Assembly (NCBI RefSeq): GCF_004331685.1
Contig: NZ_SJSM01000020.1
Span: 1-64,000 of the forward strand
Direction of reading: 5' to 3'
DNA: 64,000 nucleotides
DNA from: Pedobacter hiemivivus
GTDB taxonomy: Bacteria > Bacteroidota > Bacteroidia > Sphingobacteriales > Sphingobacteriaceae
A model generated the notes under the pieces. It was given only the letters and a program-made list of their open reading frames with translations. It was not told the DNA's origin and did not search any database. A program made the translations under genes and the position numbers. This document shows positions 26,376 through 34,849 of this stretch, piece by piece (the stretch's first letter is position 1; the number at the start of each line of letters is the position of its first letter).

Positions 26376-26537
26376 ATGGGAAATTTACTTTATCTTATAG
26401 CAGTAGTGCTGGTTATATTATGGATTATTGGATTCGTTTTTCACGGGTTTGGACCTAATGTGGGTGGTTTGATTCACATTTTGTTGGTTATTGCTGTAGT
26501 TGCTATTCTACTGAAAGTAATAAATAGGGCCGCATAA
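26376..26537 (+). CDS. Small lmo0937-like membrane protein
   Basis: A 53-residue ORF beginning MGNLLYLIAVVLVILWIIGF and containing two hydrophobic segments (residues 4-22 and 32-49) separated by HGFGPNVGG. The pattern, two helices linked by a Gly-rich turn, matches the small lmo0937-type membrane proteins common in Bacteroidota. The function is unknown; relatives are often linked to envelope stress. It ends directly against the ispD stop codon on the other strand, with no base between them. Confidence 0.82.
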   Translation: MGNLLYLIAVVLVILWIIGFVFHGFGPNVGGLIHILLVIAVVAILLKVINRAA

Positions 26538-27221
26538 CTAAGGTGTTCTCTTGATCATCCTTTTTAAAATGGAGGCAATCTCCAGATCCTCAGGGTGGGT
26601 GATTTTGATGTTTTCTCTTTCACCCGCTATCAGGTTAATTTTAAATCCAGCATATTCCGCTACAGAAGCATCATCAGTGAACTCGTTTCTAAAAGGAGCC
26701 TGATATGCTTTTCTGAGTAGGTCTATCTCAAACGTTTGTGGCGTTTGTATTAGCACCAGCTCATCTCTGCTGAGCGCTTCGCTTTTGCCATTTTCCAATA
26801 CTCTTCTAACAGAATCAGTAGGCGTAATGCCAATAATGCAATTGCCTGTTTCTTCAGTAACCTGGTAGGATTTGGTAATTAGCTGAACTGAAATTAATGG
26901 TCTTACTGCATCGTGAACAGCAACAATGCCTTTTCCTTTAATGGCTTTTAAGCCATTTTTTACGGAGTGATATCGCTGTGCTCCACCATTAACAACCTGA
27001 TGGGGGATCGTAAAATTATACTTCAAGCAAAGTTCTTCCCAATATTTGTGCTGGTCTATATTGAGCACCAGTAAGATGTGAGGATTTAATGCACATGAAT
27101 GAAATGCTGTTATTGTATGCATAAGCACAGGTTGCTTATCTAATAACAAAAACTGTTTCGGGACAGCGCTTTGCATTCTGTTGCCTGATCCGCCAGCTAC
27201 TATTATTGCATAATATTTCAT
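26538..27221 (-). CDS. ispD: 2-C-methyl-D-erythritol 4-phosphate cytidylyltransferase
   Basis: A 227-residue enzyme from the ATG at 27221 (MKYYAIIVAGG); an in-frame ATG at 27233 adds four residues. It makes CDP-methylerythritol in the non-mevalonate isoprenoid pathway. The nucleotidyltransferase loop AGGSGNRMQSAVPKQFL, the VAVHDAVRPL segment and the late THPEDLEIA motif identify IspD. It lies downstream of queA but behind its own upstream terminator, so it may be transcribed separately. Confidence 0.95.
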   Translation of the reverse strand: MKYYAIIVAGGSGNRMQSAVPKQFLLLDKQPVLMHTITAFHSCALNPHILLVLNIDQHKYWEELCLKYNFTIPHQVVNGGAQRYHSVKNGLKAIKGKGIVAVHDAVRPLISVQLITKSYQVTEETGNCIIGITPTDSVRRVLENGKSEALSRDELVLIQTPQTFEIDLLRKAYQAPFRNEFTDDASVAEYAGFKINLIAGERENIKITHPEDLEIASILKRMIKRTP

Positions 27222-27240
27222 GTTGTATTGCATTTAAATA

Positions 27241-27280
27241 AAAATAGGAGATTTAAAACTTACGTTTTCAAATCTCCTAT
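27241..27280 (-). terminator. Terminator after queA
   Basis: ATAGGAGATTT (27244-27254) pairs with AAATCTCCTAT (27270-27280) in an 11-bp stem, with a partly paired AAAAC/GTTTT extension and T residues after it on the minus strand. It separates queA from ispD. Confidence 0.82.
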
Positions 27281-27312
27281 GTCTATATTCTTTAAATTGA
27301 ATAGATTAATCT

Positions 27313-28362
27313 TTAGATGATTAACATCGCATCGCCATAGCTATAGAAACGGTACTTTTCTTTTAAAGCTACTTCATAAGCGTGTCTAACGTAATCATAA
27401 CCACCAAAAGCACTTACCATCATCAATAAAGTAGATTCTGGAGTGTGGAAGTTGGTGATCATTGAATTTGCAATACTGAATTCATAAGGAGGGAAGATGA
27501 ACTTACTAGTCCAGTCGTTCGCAGCCTTAAGTGTTCTTCCTGAAGAAACAGCTGATTCTATAGCACGCATTGAGGTTGTACCAACAGCACATACTCTTTT
27601 CTTGCGTTCTAATGCCTGGTTTACAATATCTGCATCTTTCTGCTCAATGATGAATTGCTCCGAGTCCATTTTATGTTTGGTCAGATCTTCTACTTCAACT
27701 GATCTGAATGTACCTAATCCAACGTGTAAGGTAACTTCTGCAAAGTTGATACCTTTCAGTTCCAAACGTTTCATTAGTTCTCTGCTAAAGTGCAAACCAG
27801 CAGTAGGAGCTGCAACAGCGCCTTCATGTTTAGCGAAAATAGTTTGGTAACGTTCTTTATCCTGAGCAGTAGCTTTACGTTTGATGTATTTAGGTAATGG
27901 TGTTTCACCTAAGATTTCGATGTTTTTTCTGAACTCTTCGTCAGTACCATCAAATAAGAAACGGATGGTACGGCCGCGAGAAGTTGTGTTGTCAACTACC
28001 TCAGCAACTAATAGATCATCATCACCGAAATATAATTTATTTCCAACACGGATTTTACGTGCAGGGTCAACTAAAACATCCCATAAACGAAGCTCTTTGT
28101 TCAGTTCTCTTAACAGAAAAACCTCAATTGTTGCACCGGTTTTCTCTTTGTTTCCGTATAAACGGGCAGGAAAAACTTTAGTATTGTTCAGAATCATAAC
28201 ATCCTGATCATCGAAATAATCTAAAACATCTTTAAATATTTTATGTTCAATTTTACCGCTATCCCTATGTAAAACCATTAAACGGGCTTCATCTCTATGT
28301 TCAGAAGGGTTGTTGGCAACCAATGATTCGGGTAAATTAAACTTAAATTGAGATAACTTCAT
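27313..28362 (-). CDS. queA: tRNA preQ1(34) S-adenosylmethionine ribosyltransferase-isomerase
   Basis: A 349-residue enzyme of queuosine synthesis that transfers the ribosyl part of SAM onto preQ1 in tRNA to give epoxyqueuosine. Family segments include FNLPESLVANNPSEHRDEAR near the N-terminus, VAAPTAGLHF in the middle, and TNFHTPESTLLMMVSAFGG near the C-terminus. Length is normal. A -7 type box lies 28 bp upstream. The other queuosine genes are not in the window. Confidence 0.97.
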   Translation of the reverse strand: MKLSQFKFNLPESLVANNPSEHRDEARLMVLHRDSGKIEHKIFKDVLDYFDDQDVMILNNTKVFPARLYGNKEKTGATIEVFLLRELNKELRLWDVLVDPARKIRVGNKLYFGDDDLLVAEVVDNTTSRGRTIRFLFDGTDEEFRKNIEILGETPLPKYIKRKATAQDKERYQTIFAKHEGAVAAPTAGLHFSRELMKRLELKGINFAEVTLHVGLGTFRSVEVEDLTKHKMDSEQFIIEQKDADIVNQALERKKRVCAVGTTSMRAIESAVSSGRTLKAANDWTSKFIFPPYEFSIANSMITNFHTPESTLLMMVSAFGGYDYVRHAYEVALKEKYRFYSYGDAMLII

Positions 28363-28389
28363 AGTGTTTTAATGTGATATTTAAGGGCG

Positions 28390-28397
28390 CAAATTTA
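28390..28397 (-). promoter_or_regulatory. Candidate -7 element for queA
   Basis: TAAATTTG on the minus strand, 28 bp before the queA ATG, matches TAnnTTTG. No clear -33 element. Confidence 0.45.
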
Positions 28398-28570
28398 CAA
28401 AATAATATCCTGATTAATGTATAATTCTTTTTGATGGAGCCTGTTAATGCCAATATTTTATTGTTTTCTATTGATTTGTTATTAAAAAGGTATTTTGGTG
28501 ACGAAATCTGAATTTATTTTGTTCGCTTTATATTTTTTATTTTTGGAGGAATTACTGTAACCTTTTTGGG

Positions 28571-28578
28571 TAGTTTTG
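28571..28578 (+). promoter_or_regulatory. Candidate -7 element for the ABC permease gene
   Basis: TAGTTTTG lies 16 bp before the ATG at 28594 and matches TAnnTTTG. A TTTG at 28542-28545 is 25 bp upstream, somewhat farther than usual. Confidence 0.45.
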
Positions 28579-28593
28579 ATCTAAACTACAATT

Positions 28594-29835
28594 ATGATTA
28601 TTTTCAGACTAATAGGAGAAAGTTTTAGGTTCGCAGCTGATGCATTGCGCCAAAACAAACTGAGGACCATGCTTTCCTTGCTGGGAATTACCATTGGTAT
28701 TTTCGCCATCATCTTCGTTTTTACTGCAACCGATACTTTTAGAAGTAAACTCCAGGAGAGCATTGACAAATTAGGTTCTAAAACTATTTTTGTGCAAAAA
28801 TGGCCTTGGGGTGGTTTTGGAGATTACCCCTGGTGGAAGTATGTAAATAGACCTGAGCCTTCTTTGAGGGATTATACCGCGCTAAAAGATAGACTGGAGC
28901 ATGCAGAAGGCGTTTCTTATGAGATTTATGCGGATAGTAGAACCGTGAAGTATCGGAGTAATTCAGTTGAAGGTGCCGGGTTAAAGGCCGCTTCACAGGA
29001 TTTTAACAAAACATGGACCATCGACTTTCAGGAAGGTCGGTATTTTACCGAAAATGAGGGGAAATCAGGTTCGCCTGTGATCATCCTGGGTGCCGATATT
29101 GCCGATGGTTTATTTAACGGTGAAACTGCTGTAGGTAAGAAAATATTGGTAATGGGACGCCGACTGACTGTAGTTGGGGTATTTAAAAAAGAGGGGGAAG
29201 ATATGTTAGGTATGTCGCAGGATAAGAACATCTTGATTCCTTTGAATTTTGCCAAAGGATTGTTTGACGTGCAAAGTGGAAGATATGATCCTACGATTAC
29301 GGTAAGAGGAAAGGAACATATTGCTGTCGAGGAGATTGAGAGTGAAATAAAGGGCGCCATGCGAGCGATACATAAAATAAGACCTGGAGCTGAGGATGAT
29401 TTTGCCTTGAATAAGAGCACCATTGCATCTAATCAGCTAGATCAGATGTTTGGTATCGTAAATATTGCAGGTTGGGTAATTGGTGGCTTCTCCATTCTTG
29501 TAGGGGGCTTTGGAATTGCCAATATTATGTTTGTGTCTGTAAAAGAACGTACCAATATTATTGGTATTCAGAAATCGTTGGGAGCTAAGAATTATTTCAT
29601 ATTGCTACAGTTTTTGTTTGAGGCTGTTGCACTTTGTTTGCTGGGTGGTGGACTGGGGATCTTATTGGTGTATATCGTCACGTTAATCACCGGAGCTATG
29701 GGATTTACAATGATCCTGTTCTTGAATAATATTTTGTTAGGAGTAGGGGTGTCGTTTGCGATTGGAACGATATCGGGGTTCTGGCCGGCTTATTCGGCAT
29801 CTCGGTTGGATCCTGTCGAAGCGATCCGCTCGTAA
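28594..29835 (+). CDS. ABC transporter permease, MacB/FtsX type
   Basis: A 413-residue inner-membrane protein. One N-terminal membrane helix (LLGITIGIFAIIFVFTATD) is followed by a periplasmic MacB-like core domain (residues ~50-270), then an FtsX domain with three helices (IGGFSILVGGFGIANIMFVS, a middle helix, and the final GTISGFWPAYSASRLDPVEAIRS). This architecture is typical of transporters that pull substrates from the periplasm or export peptides, not of importers. The ATPase at 24.6 kb is the nearest candidate partner, but the two are separated by several genes. Confidence 0.92.
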   Translation: MIIFRLIGESFRFAADALRQNKLRTMLSLLGITIGIFAIIFVFTATDTFRSKLQESIDKLGSKTIFVQKWPWGGFGDYPWWKYVNRPEPSLRDYTALKDRLEHAEGVSYEIYADSRTVKYRSNSVEGAGLKAASQDFNKTWTIDFQEGRYFTENEGKSGSPVIILGADIADGLFNGETAVGKKILVMGRRLTVVGVFKKEGEDMLGMSQDKNILIPLNFAKGLFDVQSGRYDPTITVRGKEHIAVEEIESEIKGAMRAIHKIRPGAEDDFALNKSTIASNQLDQMFGIVNIAGWVIGGFSILVGGFGIANIMFVSVKERTNIIGIQKSLGAKNYFILLQFLFEAVALCLLGGGLGILLVYIVTLITGAMGFTMILFLNNILLGVGVSFAIGTISGFWPAYSASRLDPVEAIRS

Positions 29836-29851
29836 TATGGCTGTTCTTCTC

Positions 29852-29946
29852 TTAAAAAATGAGCATTACAATTCAAAGGCTGGAACCTTTGGCGCTGAAG
29901 AAGCGCAAAAATTCCTAGGCCTTTTCTTCGAACGCTCATTTTTTAA
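29852..29946. repeat. 95-nt multi-stem inverted repeat
   Basis: Five nested complementary blocks lie in this stretch: a 13-bp outer stem (29852-29864 with 29934-29946), TTC/GAA (29872-29874 with 29930-29932), AAAGGC/GCCTTT (29875-29880 with 29919-29924), GGAA/TTCC (29882-29885 with 29912-29915) and GCGCT/AGCGC (29892-29896 with 29902-29906) around a GAAGA loop. It starts 17 bp after the permease stop codon. It may be an elaborate terminator, a small structured RNA or a MITE-like repeat. Confidence 0.65.
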
Positions 29947-30011
29947 ACATGGCACTTCAGCATAAACTCGCTATTCTCATTGTTGGGTATATAAAAAAAG
30001 TAGGGAGCATA

Positions 30012-30046
30012 AAAAAAGCAGATCATAAATCATGATCTGCTTTTTT
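30012..30046 (-). terminator. Terminator of the aminotransferase gene
   Basis: A 15-bp stem (core GCAGATCAT/ATGATCTGC) flanked by A and T runs with a 5-nt loop, 24 bp after the stop codon. Symmetric enough to act on both strands. Confidence 0.9.
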
Positions 30047-30069
30047 ACTAGTAACAGTGTTATGTGTGC

Positions 30070-31263
30070 TTAGCTTAATTTAGCTAAGGCATCTTTAATT
30101 TGGCTAACAGCTTTTCTTAATTGCTCTTCTGAAGCAGCGTAAGAGATACGGATACAGTCTTCGTTTCCGAAAGCCTCACCAGTAACGGTAGATACGTGTG
30201 CCTCATTTAAAAGGTATAGAGAAAGATCTTCTGCAGTTTTGATTACATTTTCGCCATTCTTTTTACCGAAATAAGATTTTACTTCAGGGAAGAAATAAAA
30301 GGCTCCATCTGGAAGGTTTACTTTGATCCCAGGGATTTCTTTTAATAATGCGTAAACGATATCTCTACGTTTTCTGAACTCATCAACCATTAAGTGTACG
30401 GATTCTAAACCACCCATATATGCACCTAAAGCTGCACGTTGTGCAATTGAAGAGGTTCCAGAGGTGATTTGTCCTTGTAGTTTATCGCAGGCATTAGCAA
30501 TCTCTTTGTTTGCAGCCATATAACCAACTCTCCAGCCAGTCATTGCATAAGATTTAGAGAAACCATTGATTAAGATTACTCTGTCTTTTATAGAATCAAA
30601 TTCTGCGATTGAAGCATGTTTTCCAACAAAGTTGATGTGCTCATAAATCTCATCAGAGATGATATAGATGTTTGGATGTTTTTCAAATACCGCAACCAAA
30701 TCAGCAAGTTCGGCTTTACTGTAAACCGATCCCGTAGGGTTACATGGCGAAGAGAACATGAACAATTTGGTTTTAGGCGTAATTGCAGCTTCTAACTGTG
30801 CACCAGTTATTTTAAAGTTATTCTGAGCAGATGCATTGATAAAAACAGTTTCACCTTCACCAAGTTTAATCATTTCTGAATAAGATACCCAGTAAGGAGT
30901 AGGTACGATAACTTCATCCCCTGGATCAACCAGACACATTACTGCATTGGCTAGAGATTGTTTAGCGCCAGTAGAAAGTACAATTTGGTCGAACGTATAA
31001 GTTAAGCCATTTTCCTTTAAAAGCTTGTCAACAACAGCCTTACGTAATTCAGGGTAACCTGAAACCGGGGTATAGTAAGAGTAATTTTCGTCAATAGCCT
31101 TCTTGGCAGCCGCCTTCACATCATCAGGTGTAAAAAAGTCAGGCTCACCAAAGCTTAAATTGATAATGTCTATCCCTTTTGCAGATAGTTCTCTTCCTAA
31201 CTTCGCCATTTTAATGGTTTGTGACTCAGATAGGTTGTTGATTCTTTTTGATAAAAATGTCAT
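30070..31263 (-). CDS. Class I aminotransferase, aspartate-type
   Basis: A 397-residue PLP enzyme from the ATG at 31263 (MTFLSKRINNLS); an upstream in-frame start at 31305 would cross the promoter. It has NLSFGEPDFFTPDDV near the N-terminus, the SSPCNPTGSVY segment, and the Schiff-base lysine in GFSKSYAMTGWRVGY. These features fit the aspartate/prephenate aminotransferase subgroup that moves amino groups from aspartate or glutamate to keto acids. The exact substrate range (Asp, Tyr, Phe or prephenate) is not decided. Confidence 0.92.
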   Translation of the reverse strand: MTFLSKRINNLSESQTIKMAKLGRELSAKGIDIINLSFGEPDFFTPDDVKAAAKKAIDENYSYYTPVSGYPELRKAVVDKLLKENGLTYTFDQIVLSTGAKQSLANAVMCLVDPGDEVIVPTPYWVSYSEMIKLGEGETVFINASAQNNFKITGAQLEAAITPKTKLFMFSSPCNPTGSVYSKAELADLVAVFEKHPNIYIISDEIYEHINFVGKHASIAEFDSIKDRVILINGFSKSYAMTGWRVGYMAANKEIANACDKLQGQITSGTSSIAQRAALGAYMGGLESVHLMVDEFRKRRDIVYALLKEIPGIKVNLPDGAFYFFPEVKSYFGKKNGENVIKTAEDLSLYLLNEAHVSTVTGEAFGNEDCIRISYAASEEQLRKAVSQIKDALAKLS

Positions 31264-31302
31264 AATGATTAATGCGCAAGCAAATATTATTTTGTGAAGT
31301 AG

Positions 31303-31310
31303 CAAATATA
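31303..31310 (-). promoter_or_regulatory. Candidate -7 element for the aminotransferase gene
   Basis: TATATTTG on the minus strand, 40 bp before the ATG at 31263, matches TAnnTTTG. Confidence 0.45.
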
Positions 31311-31377
31311 GAAACCTAACGGTATTATAAACTAAAAAAAATACTTTTTATCATAATTTCATGGGTAAACTGTATTT

Positions 31378-32376
31378 TTGGCTGCTAAACTCAGCAATTT
31401 GCAACCTCAAAAGAAAGCCATATTAATCGCATTATGTGTAAGCGTAGTGTTAATGCTGGCTAAATTTGCCGCCTATTTTATCACACATTCAAATGCTATA
31501 CTTACGGATGCTGCAGAAAGTATTGTAAATGTATTGGCCAGTAGCTTTGCATTTTATAGTATTTACCTCGCTACTTTGCCAAAGGATGAGAATCACCCTT
31601 ATGGGCATGGTAAAGTGGAGTTCTTTTCTGCGTTTATCGAAGGTGTCCTAATTGCCATTGCAGGGGTTATTATTATTTTGAAGTCAGGGTACGATCTGAT
31701 TTATCCTAGGCCAATTGTACAGCTTTTTGAAGGAGCAAGCATTATTGGAGTCACGGGGGTAGTTAATCTTATTGTAGGATATTACTTAATTAATACAGGA
31801 AAGAACCATAAATCAATTACACTTGAGGCGGATGGGAGGCACCTGTTAACTGATGCGATTACCAGTGGGGGATTGGTTGTAGGGATTATTTTGATTAAGC
31901 TAACGGAGATTTTTTGGTTGGATAGTGTGATTTCAATTCTTTTGGGCTTGTATATATTATTTAGCGGTTATAAGTTAACCAGACGCTCAGTAGGTGGCTT
32001 AATGGACGAAAGTAATGTTGATCTGGTAGAGAATATTATAGATATACTTCAAAAAAACAGGAAAGATCCTTGGATAGATGTACATAATTTAAGGGCGCAG
32101 CAATACGGTGCCGATCTACACATCGATTGTCACATTACCTTGCCATATTATTTCGATTTGAATAGGGTCCATCAGGAAATATCTGAAATAGATAAAACAA
32201 TAAACGGTAATGCGGATCGTAAGACGGAGCTTTTTATTCATACTGATCCATGTTTGCCGGCTTGCTGTAATTACTGTCACATGAAAGAATGCCCGGTTAG
32301 GCAGGAGGATTTCAGAGCTGAAATTAAGTGGACTATAGAAAATGCAACGAAGAATTTAAAACATTTTGACCAATAA
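31378..32376 (+). CDS. Cation diffusion facilitator family transporter
   Basis: A 332-residue inner-membrane metal exporter. The start is a TTG at 31378; no in-frame ATG or GTG lies between it and the upstream stop, and the next ATG falls inside the first membrane helix. CDF features include six membrane helices, the metal-site motif LTDAAESIVN, the HPYGHGKVEF loop and a cytoplasmic C-terminal domain. The last ~35 residues carry a Cys-rich tail (CLPACCNYC then CPVR), probably an extra metal site. The substrate is probably zinc, iron, manganese or cobalt. It is the first gene of a run with the NUDIX gene and bioA. Confidence 0.9.
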   Translation: MAAKLSNLQPQKKAILIALCVSVVLMLAKFAAYFITHSNAILTDAAESIVNVLASSFAFYSIYLATLPKDENHPYGHGKVEFFSAFIEGVLIAIAGVIIILKSGYDLIYPRPIVQLFEGASIIGVTGVVNLIVGYYLINTGKNHKSITLEADGRHLLTDAITSGGLVVGIILIKLTEIFWLDSVISILLGLYILFSGYKLTRRSVGGLMDESNVDLVENIIDILQKNRKDPWIDVHNLRAQQYGADLHIDCHITLPYYFDLNRVHQEISEIDKTINGNADRKTELFIHTDPCLPACCNYCHMKECPVRQEDFRAEIKWTIENATKNLKHFDQ

Positions 32377-32378
32377 TA

Positions 32379-32819
32379 ATGAGCTATTTTAACGTTAGAG
32401 TATACGGATTATTGATCAACACCAACAGCGAGGTATTGATTAGTGATGAGCAGTCTGGAGGACGTATTTTTAGTAAATTTCCCGGTGGTGGTCTTGAGCT
32501 TGGCGAGGGCCTCGCTGATGCACTTAAAAGGGAGTTTATGGAAGAATGTAATGCCGAAATAGAGGTGTTGGGTCATCTTTATACGACTGATTTTTATGAG
32601 CAGTCTTCATTTAACGACAGTCAGATTTTGAGCATTTATTATATGGTTAAGGCAGTGCATCCATTGGAACTTAGTTTTAAAACTGAGGCGTTTGACTTTG
32701 ATGAGGGTTCTTTGCAGTCGTTTAGATGGATTGCGTTGGATAAACTAAAGGAAGATGATGTGACCTTTAAAACTGATAAAACGGCAGTTGATCTATTACT
32801 GAAACAATACGATTTATGA
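32379..32819 (+). CDS. NUDIX hydrolase
   Basis: A 146-residue protein with a complete Nudix box, GGLELGEGLADALKREFMEE, in which the REFMEE glutamates bind the metal. Such enzymes cleave nucleoside diphosphates linked to another group; the substrate is not predictable. It begins two bases after the CDF transporter gene, and its stop codon overlaps the bioA start (ATGA), so translation is probably coupled with both neighbours. Confidence 0.9.
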   Translation: MSYFNVRVYGLLINTNSEVLISDEQSGGRIFSKFPGGGLELGEGLADALKREFMEECNAEIEVLGHLYTTDFYEQSSFNDSQILSIYYMVKAVHPLELSFKTEAFDFDEGSLQSFRWIALDKLKEDDVTFKTDKTAVDLLLKQYDL

Positions 32820-34084
32820 GTTTAGCAGCACGTGATGCGCAAGTAATTTGGCATCCATATACGCAAATGAAGAATCCTTTGCCTCACATTCCTATTGTGC
32901 GGGGAGAAGGTGTGTATTTATTTGATGAAACGGGCAGGAAGTATATTGATGCTGTTTCTAGCTGGTGGGTAAATATCCATGGGCATGCGCATCCTTATAT
33001 TGCCGCTAAGGTTGCCGAACAGTTAAATACGCTTGAACATGTGATATTTGCAGGTTTTACACACGAACCTGCAGTGCAGCTTGCCGAACGTTTATTGCCC
33101 CTGTTACCGGGAAAGCAATCGAAAGTGTTTTACAGCGACAATGGCTCTACCGCGGTAGAGGTTGCGCTTAAGATGTGTTTACAGTATTGGGTAAATACGG
33201 GCAAACAGGCTCGGAAAAAGATCATTGCATTTAAAGAAGCCTATCATGGTGATACTTTTGGTGCCATGTCTGTTAGTGGACGCAGCATATTTACAGATCC
33301 ATTTAATCAGCTATTGTTTGATGTAGAGTTTATAGAACTGCCCAATGCTCAAAACATAGAGCAGCTAAAATCGAGGATCAACTACCTTTCTAATGAGGTT
33401 GCTTGTTTTATCTTCGAGCCAATGGTTCTTGGTGCAAGTGGAATGCTGATGTATGAAGCTAAATATCTTGATGAGCTTTTGGAAAGCTGCCAGAAACATG
33501 GGATTTTAACCATTGCCGATGAGGTAATGACCGGTTTTGGTCGTACGGGTAAATATTTTTCCTGTGAAGCATTGACCAGGAAGCCTGATATATTTTGTCT
33601 TTCTAAAGGACTAACGGGGGGAACGATGCCGCTTGGGATTACCACCTGTAATGCAACTGTATTTGATGCTTTTTTAAGTAATGATAAACTTAAAACTTTA
33701 TACCATGGGCATTCATTTACGGCAAATCCTGTTGCCTGCGCTGCTTCATTGGCTAGTCTTGATATTTTATTGAACCCTGAAACTCTGCAAAATATTCAAC
33801 GAGTGGAAGCGCAACATAGGGGATTTGCAGAAAGGATTAAGGGAAACGCTAAGTTGAAAGACATTAGGCAAGCCGGAACTATATTAGTTATGGAGTGGGA
33901 AACTGGTAATGACACCTCTTATTTGAGCGGATTAAGGGATGAATTGTACCTATTCTTTTTAGAACGTGGGATCGTATTACGGCCATTGGGCAATGTGTTA
34001 TATATTTTGCCACCTTATGTAATCAGTAATGAAGATCTGGCGTATATTTACCAAACTATTTTACAGGCACTAAAAGATATATAA
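32816..34084 (+). CDS. bioA: Adenosylmethionine-8-amino-7-oxononanoate aminotransferase
   Basis: A 422-residue PLP enzyme of biotin synthesis that uses SAM to aminate KAPA to DAPA. Family features include HPYTQMKNPLPH at the N-terminus, the SSWWVNIHGHAHP segment, the ADEVMTGFGRTG metal/PLP region and the Schiff-base lysine in CLSKGLTGGTMPLG. The HxYTQM and WW signatures separate BioA from general class III aminotransferases. No other bio gene is visible, so the rest of the pathway must be elsewhere. The ferritin-like gene begins one base after its stop. Confidence 0.95.
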   Translation: MSLAARDAQVIWHPYTQMKNPLPHIPIVRGEGVYLFDETGRKYIDAVSSWWVNIHGHAHPYIAAKVAEQLNTLEHVIFAGFTHEPAVQLAERLLPLLPGKQSKVFYSDNGSTAVEVALKMCLQYWVNTGKQARKKIIAFKEAYHGDTFGAMSVSGRSIFTDPFNQLLFDVEFIELPNAQNIEQLKSRINYLSNEVACFIFEPMVLGASGMLMYEAKYLDELLESCQKHGILTIADEVMTGFGRTGKYFSCEALTRKPDIFCLSKGLTGGTMPLGITTCNATVFDAFLSNDKLKTLYHGHSFTANPVACAASLASLDILLNPETLQNIQRVEAQHRGFAERIKGNAKLKDIRQAGTILVMEWETGNDTSYLSGLRDELYLFFLERGIVLRPLGNVLYILPPYVISNEDLAYIYQTILQALKDI

Positions 34085-34085
34085 T

Positions 34086-34694
34086 ATGCAGATCCAGGCA
34101 ATTTTGGAGAATATAGTTAATGACAACGTGCTGCACGCTAAATGGCTAAATACGTTGTCGTACATGGAGAATGCCGGTGCAAAAAAGATTTCAGCATCAG
34201 AGCATAAGGAACAGGTAAATTTGATTATCCTTAAACATGCGGCAGAAGAACATCGTCATGCATATTACTTGAAGAAGCAATTGGATAAGTTGGATGGGAA
34301 TTTGTGTAAAACATATACCAATGAGGAGCTTTTAAGCCCCAATCATACTAAGTTTTATTTAAATGCATTGGATGTTGCTGTGTGTAGGTATTTAAAGCAG
34401 CATTTTAATTTGACTGGCTATGAGTTGAAATTTGCAGCTTATTTGTTTGTTACTTATGCAATCGAAGTGCGAGCGGATGAATTGTATCCTATTTATCAGG
34501 ATGTTTTAACCAGAGCGGGGAGTAAGGTGAATGTGAAATCTATCATTTTGGAGGAAGAAGGACATTTGGAAGAGATGTTGAATCAACTTAAAACCTTCTC
34601 GCCGGATTGGGAAAAACATGCAGAATTGGTTATAAAAATAGAACAAGATATGTTTGCAGACTGGATACGAAATCTGGGTAAGCTGGTTGCTTAA
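34086..34694 (+). CDS. Ferritin-like di-iron protein of unknown function
   Basis: A 202-residue, mostly helical protein with no signal peptide. The acidic and histidine residues are arranged like a ferritin-like four-helix di-iron bundle: Glu28 (helix 1), Glu55-x-x-His58 (helix 2), Glu127 (helix 3) and Glu157-x-x-His160 (helix 4). The fold is inferred from this pattern; I do not recognise the specific family. It begins one base after bioA and ends in a strong terminator, so it is the last gene of the CDF-NUDIX-bioA run. A linked oxidase, oxygenase or metal-storage role is possible, but the placement alone does not prove a biotin role. Confidence 0.72.
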   Translation: MQIQAILENIVNDNVLHAKWLNTLSYMENAGAKKISASEHKEQVNLIILKHAAEEHRHAYYLKKQLDKLDGNLCKTYTNEELLSPNHTKFYLNALDVAVCRYLKQHFNLTGYELKFAAYLFVTYAIEVRADELYPIYQDVLTRAGSKVNVKSIILEEEGHLEEMLNQLKTFSPDWEKHAELVIKIEQDMFADWIRNLGKLVA

Positions 34695-34714
34695 ACTATA
34701 AATTAATTTTACCT

Positions 34715-34755
34715 AACCCGCCTTATAATTTATTTATAAGGCGGGTTTTGTTTTT
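34715..34755 (+). terminator. Terminator of the CDF-NUDIX-bioA-ferritin-like run
   Basis: AACCCGCCTTATAA (34715-34728) and TTATAAGGCGGGTT (34734-34747) form a perfect 14-bp stem with a 5-nt loop, followed by a T-rich run. Confidence 0.93.
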
Positions 34756-34849
34756 TTAATAGTTTGTCCCATTATCGTTACAAAATAAATTTTCTTTCTA
34801 ATGTGGACCATTCGTCGAACTATGTGTAATTTATTAAGAAAATTAACAC

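Noticed and set aside
29756..29965. A 69-codon plus-strand ORF overlapping the end of the permease gene.
   Set aside because: Its first part is the permease in another frame and the rest runs through the multi-stem hairpin; no coding character is visible.
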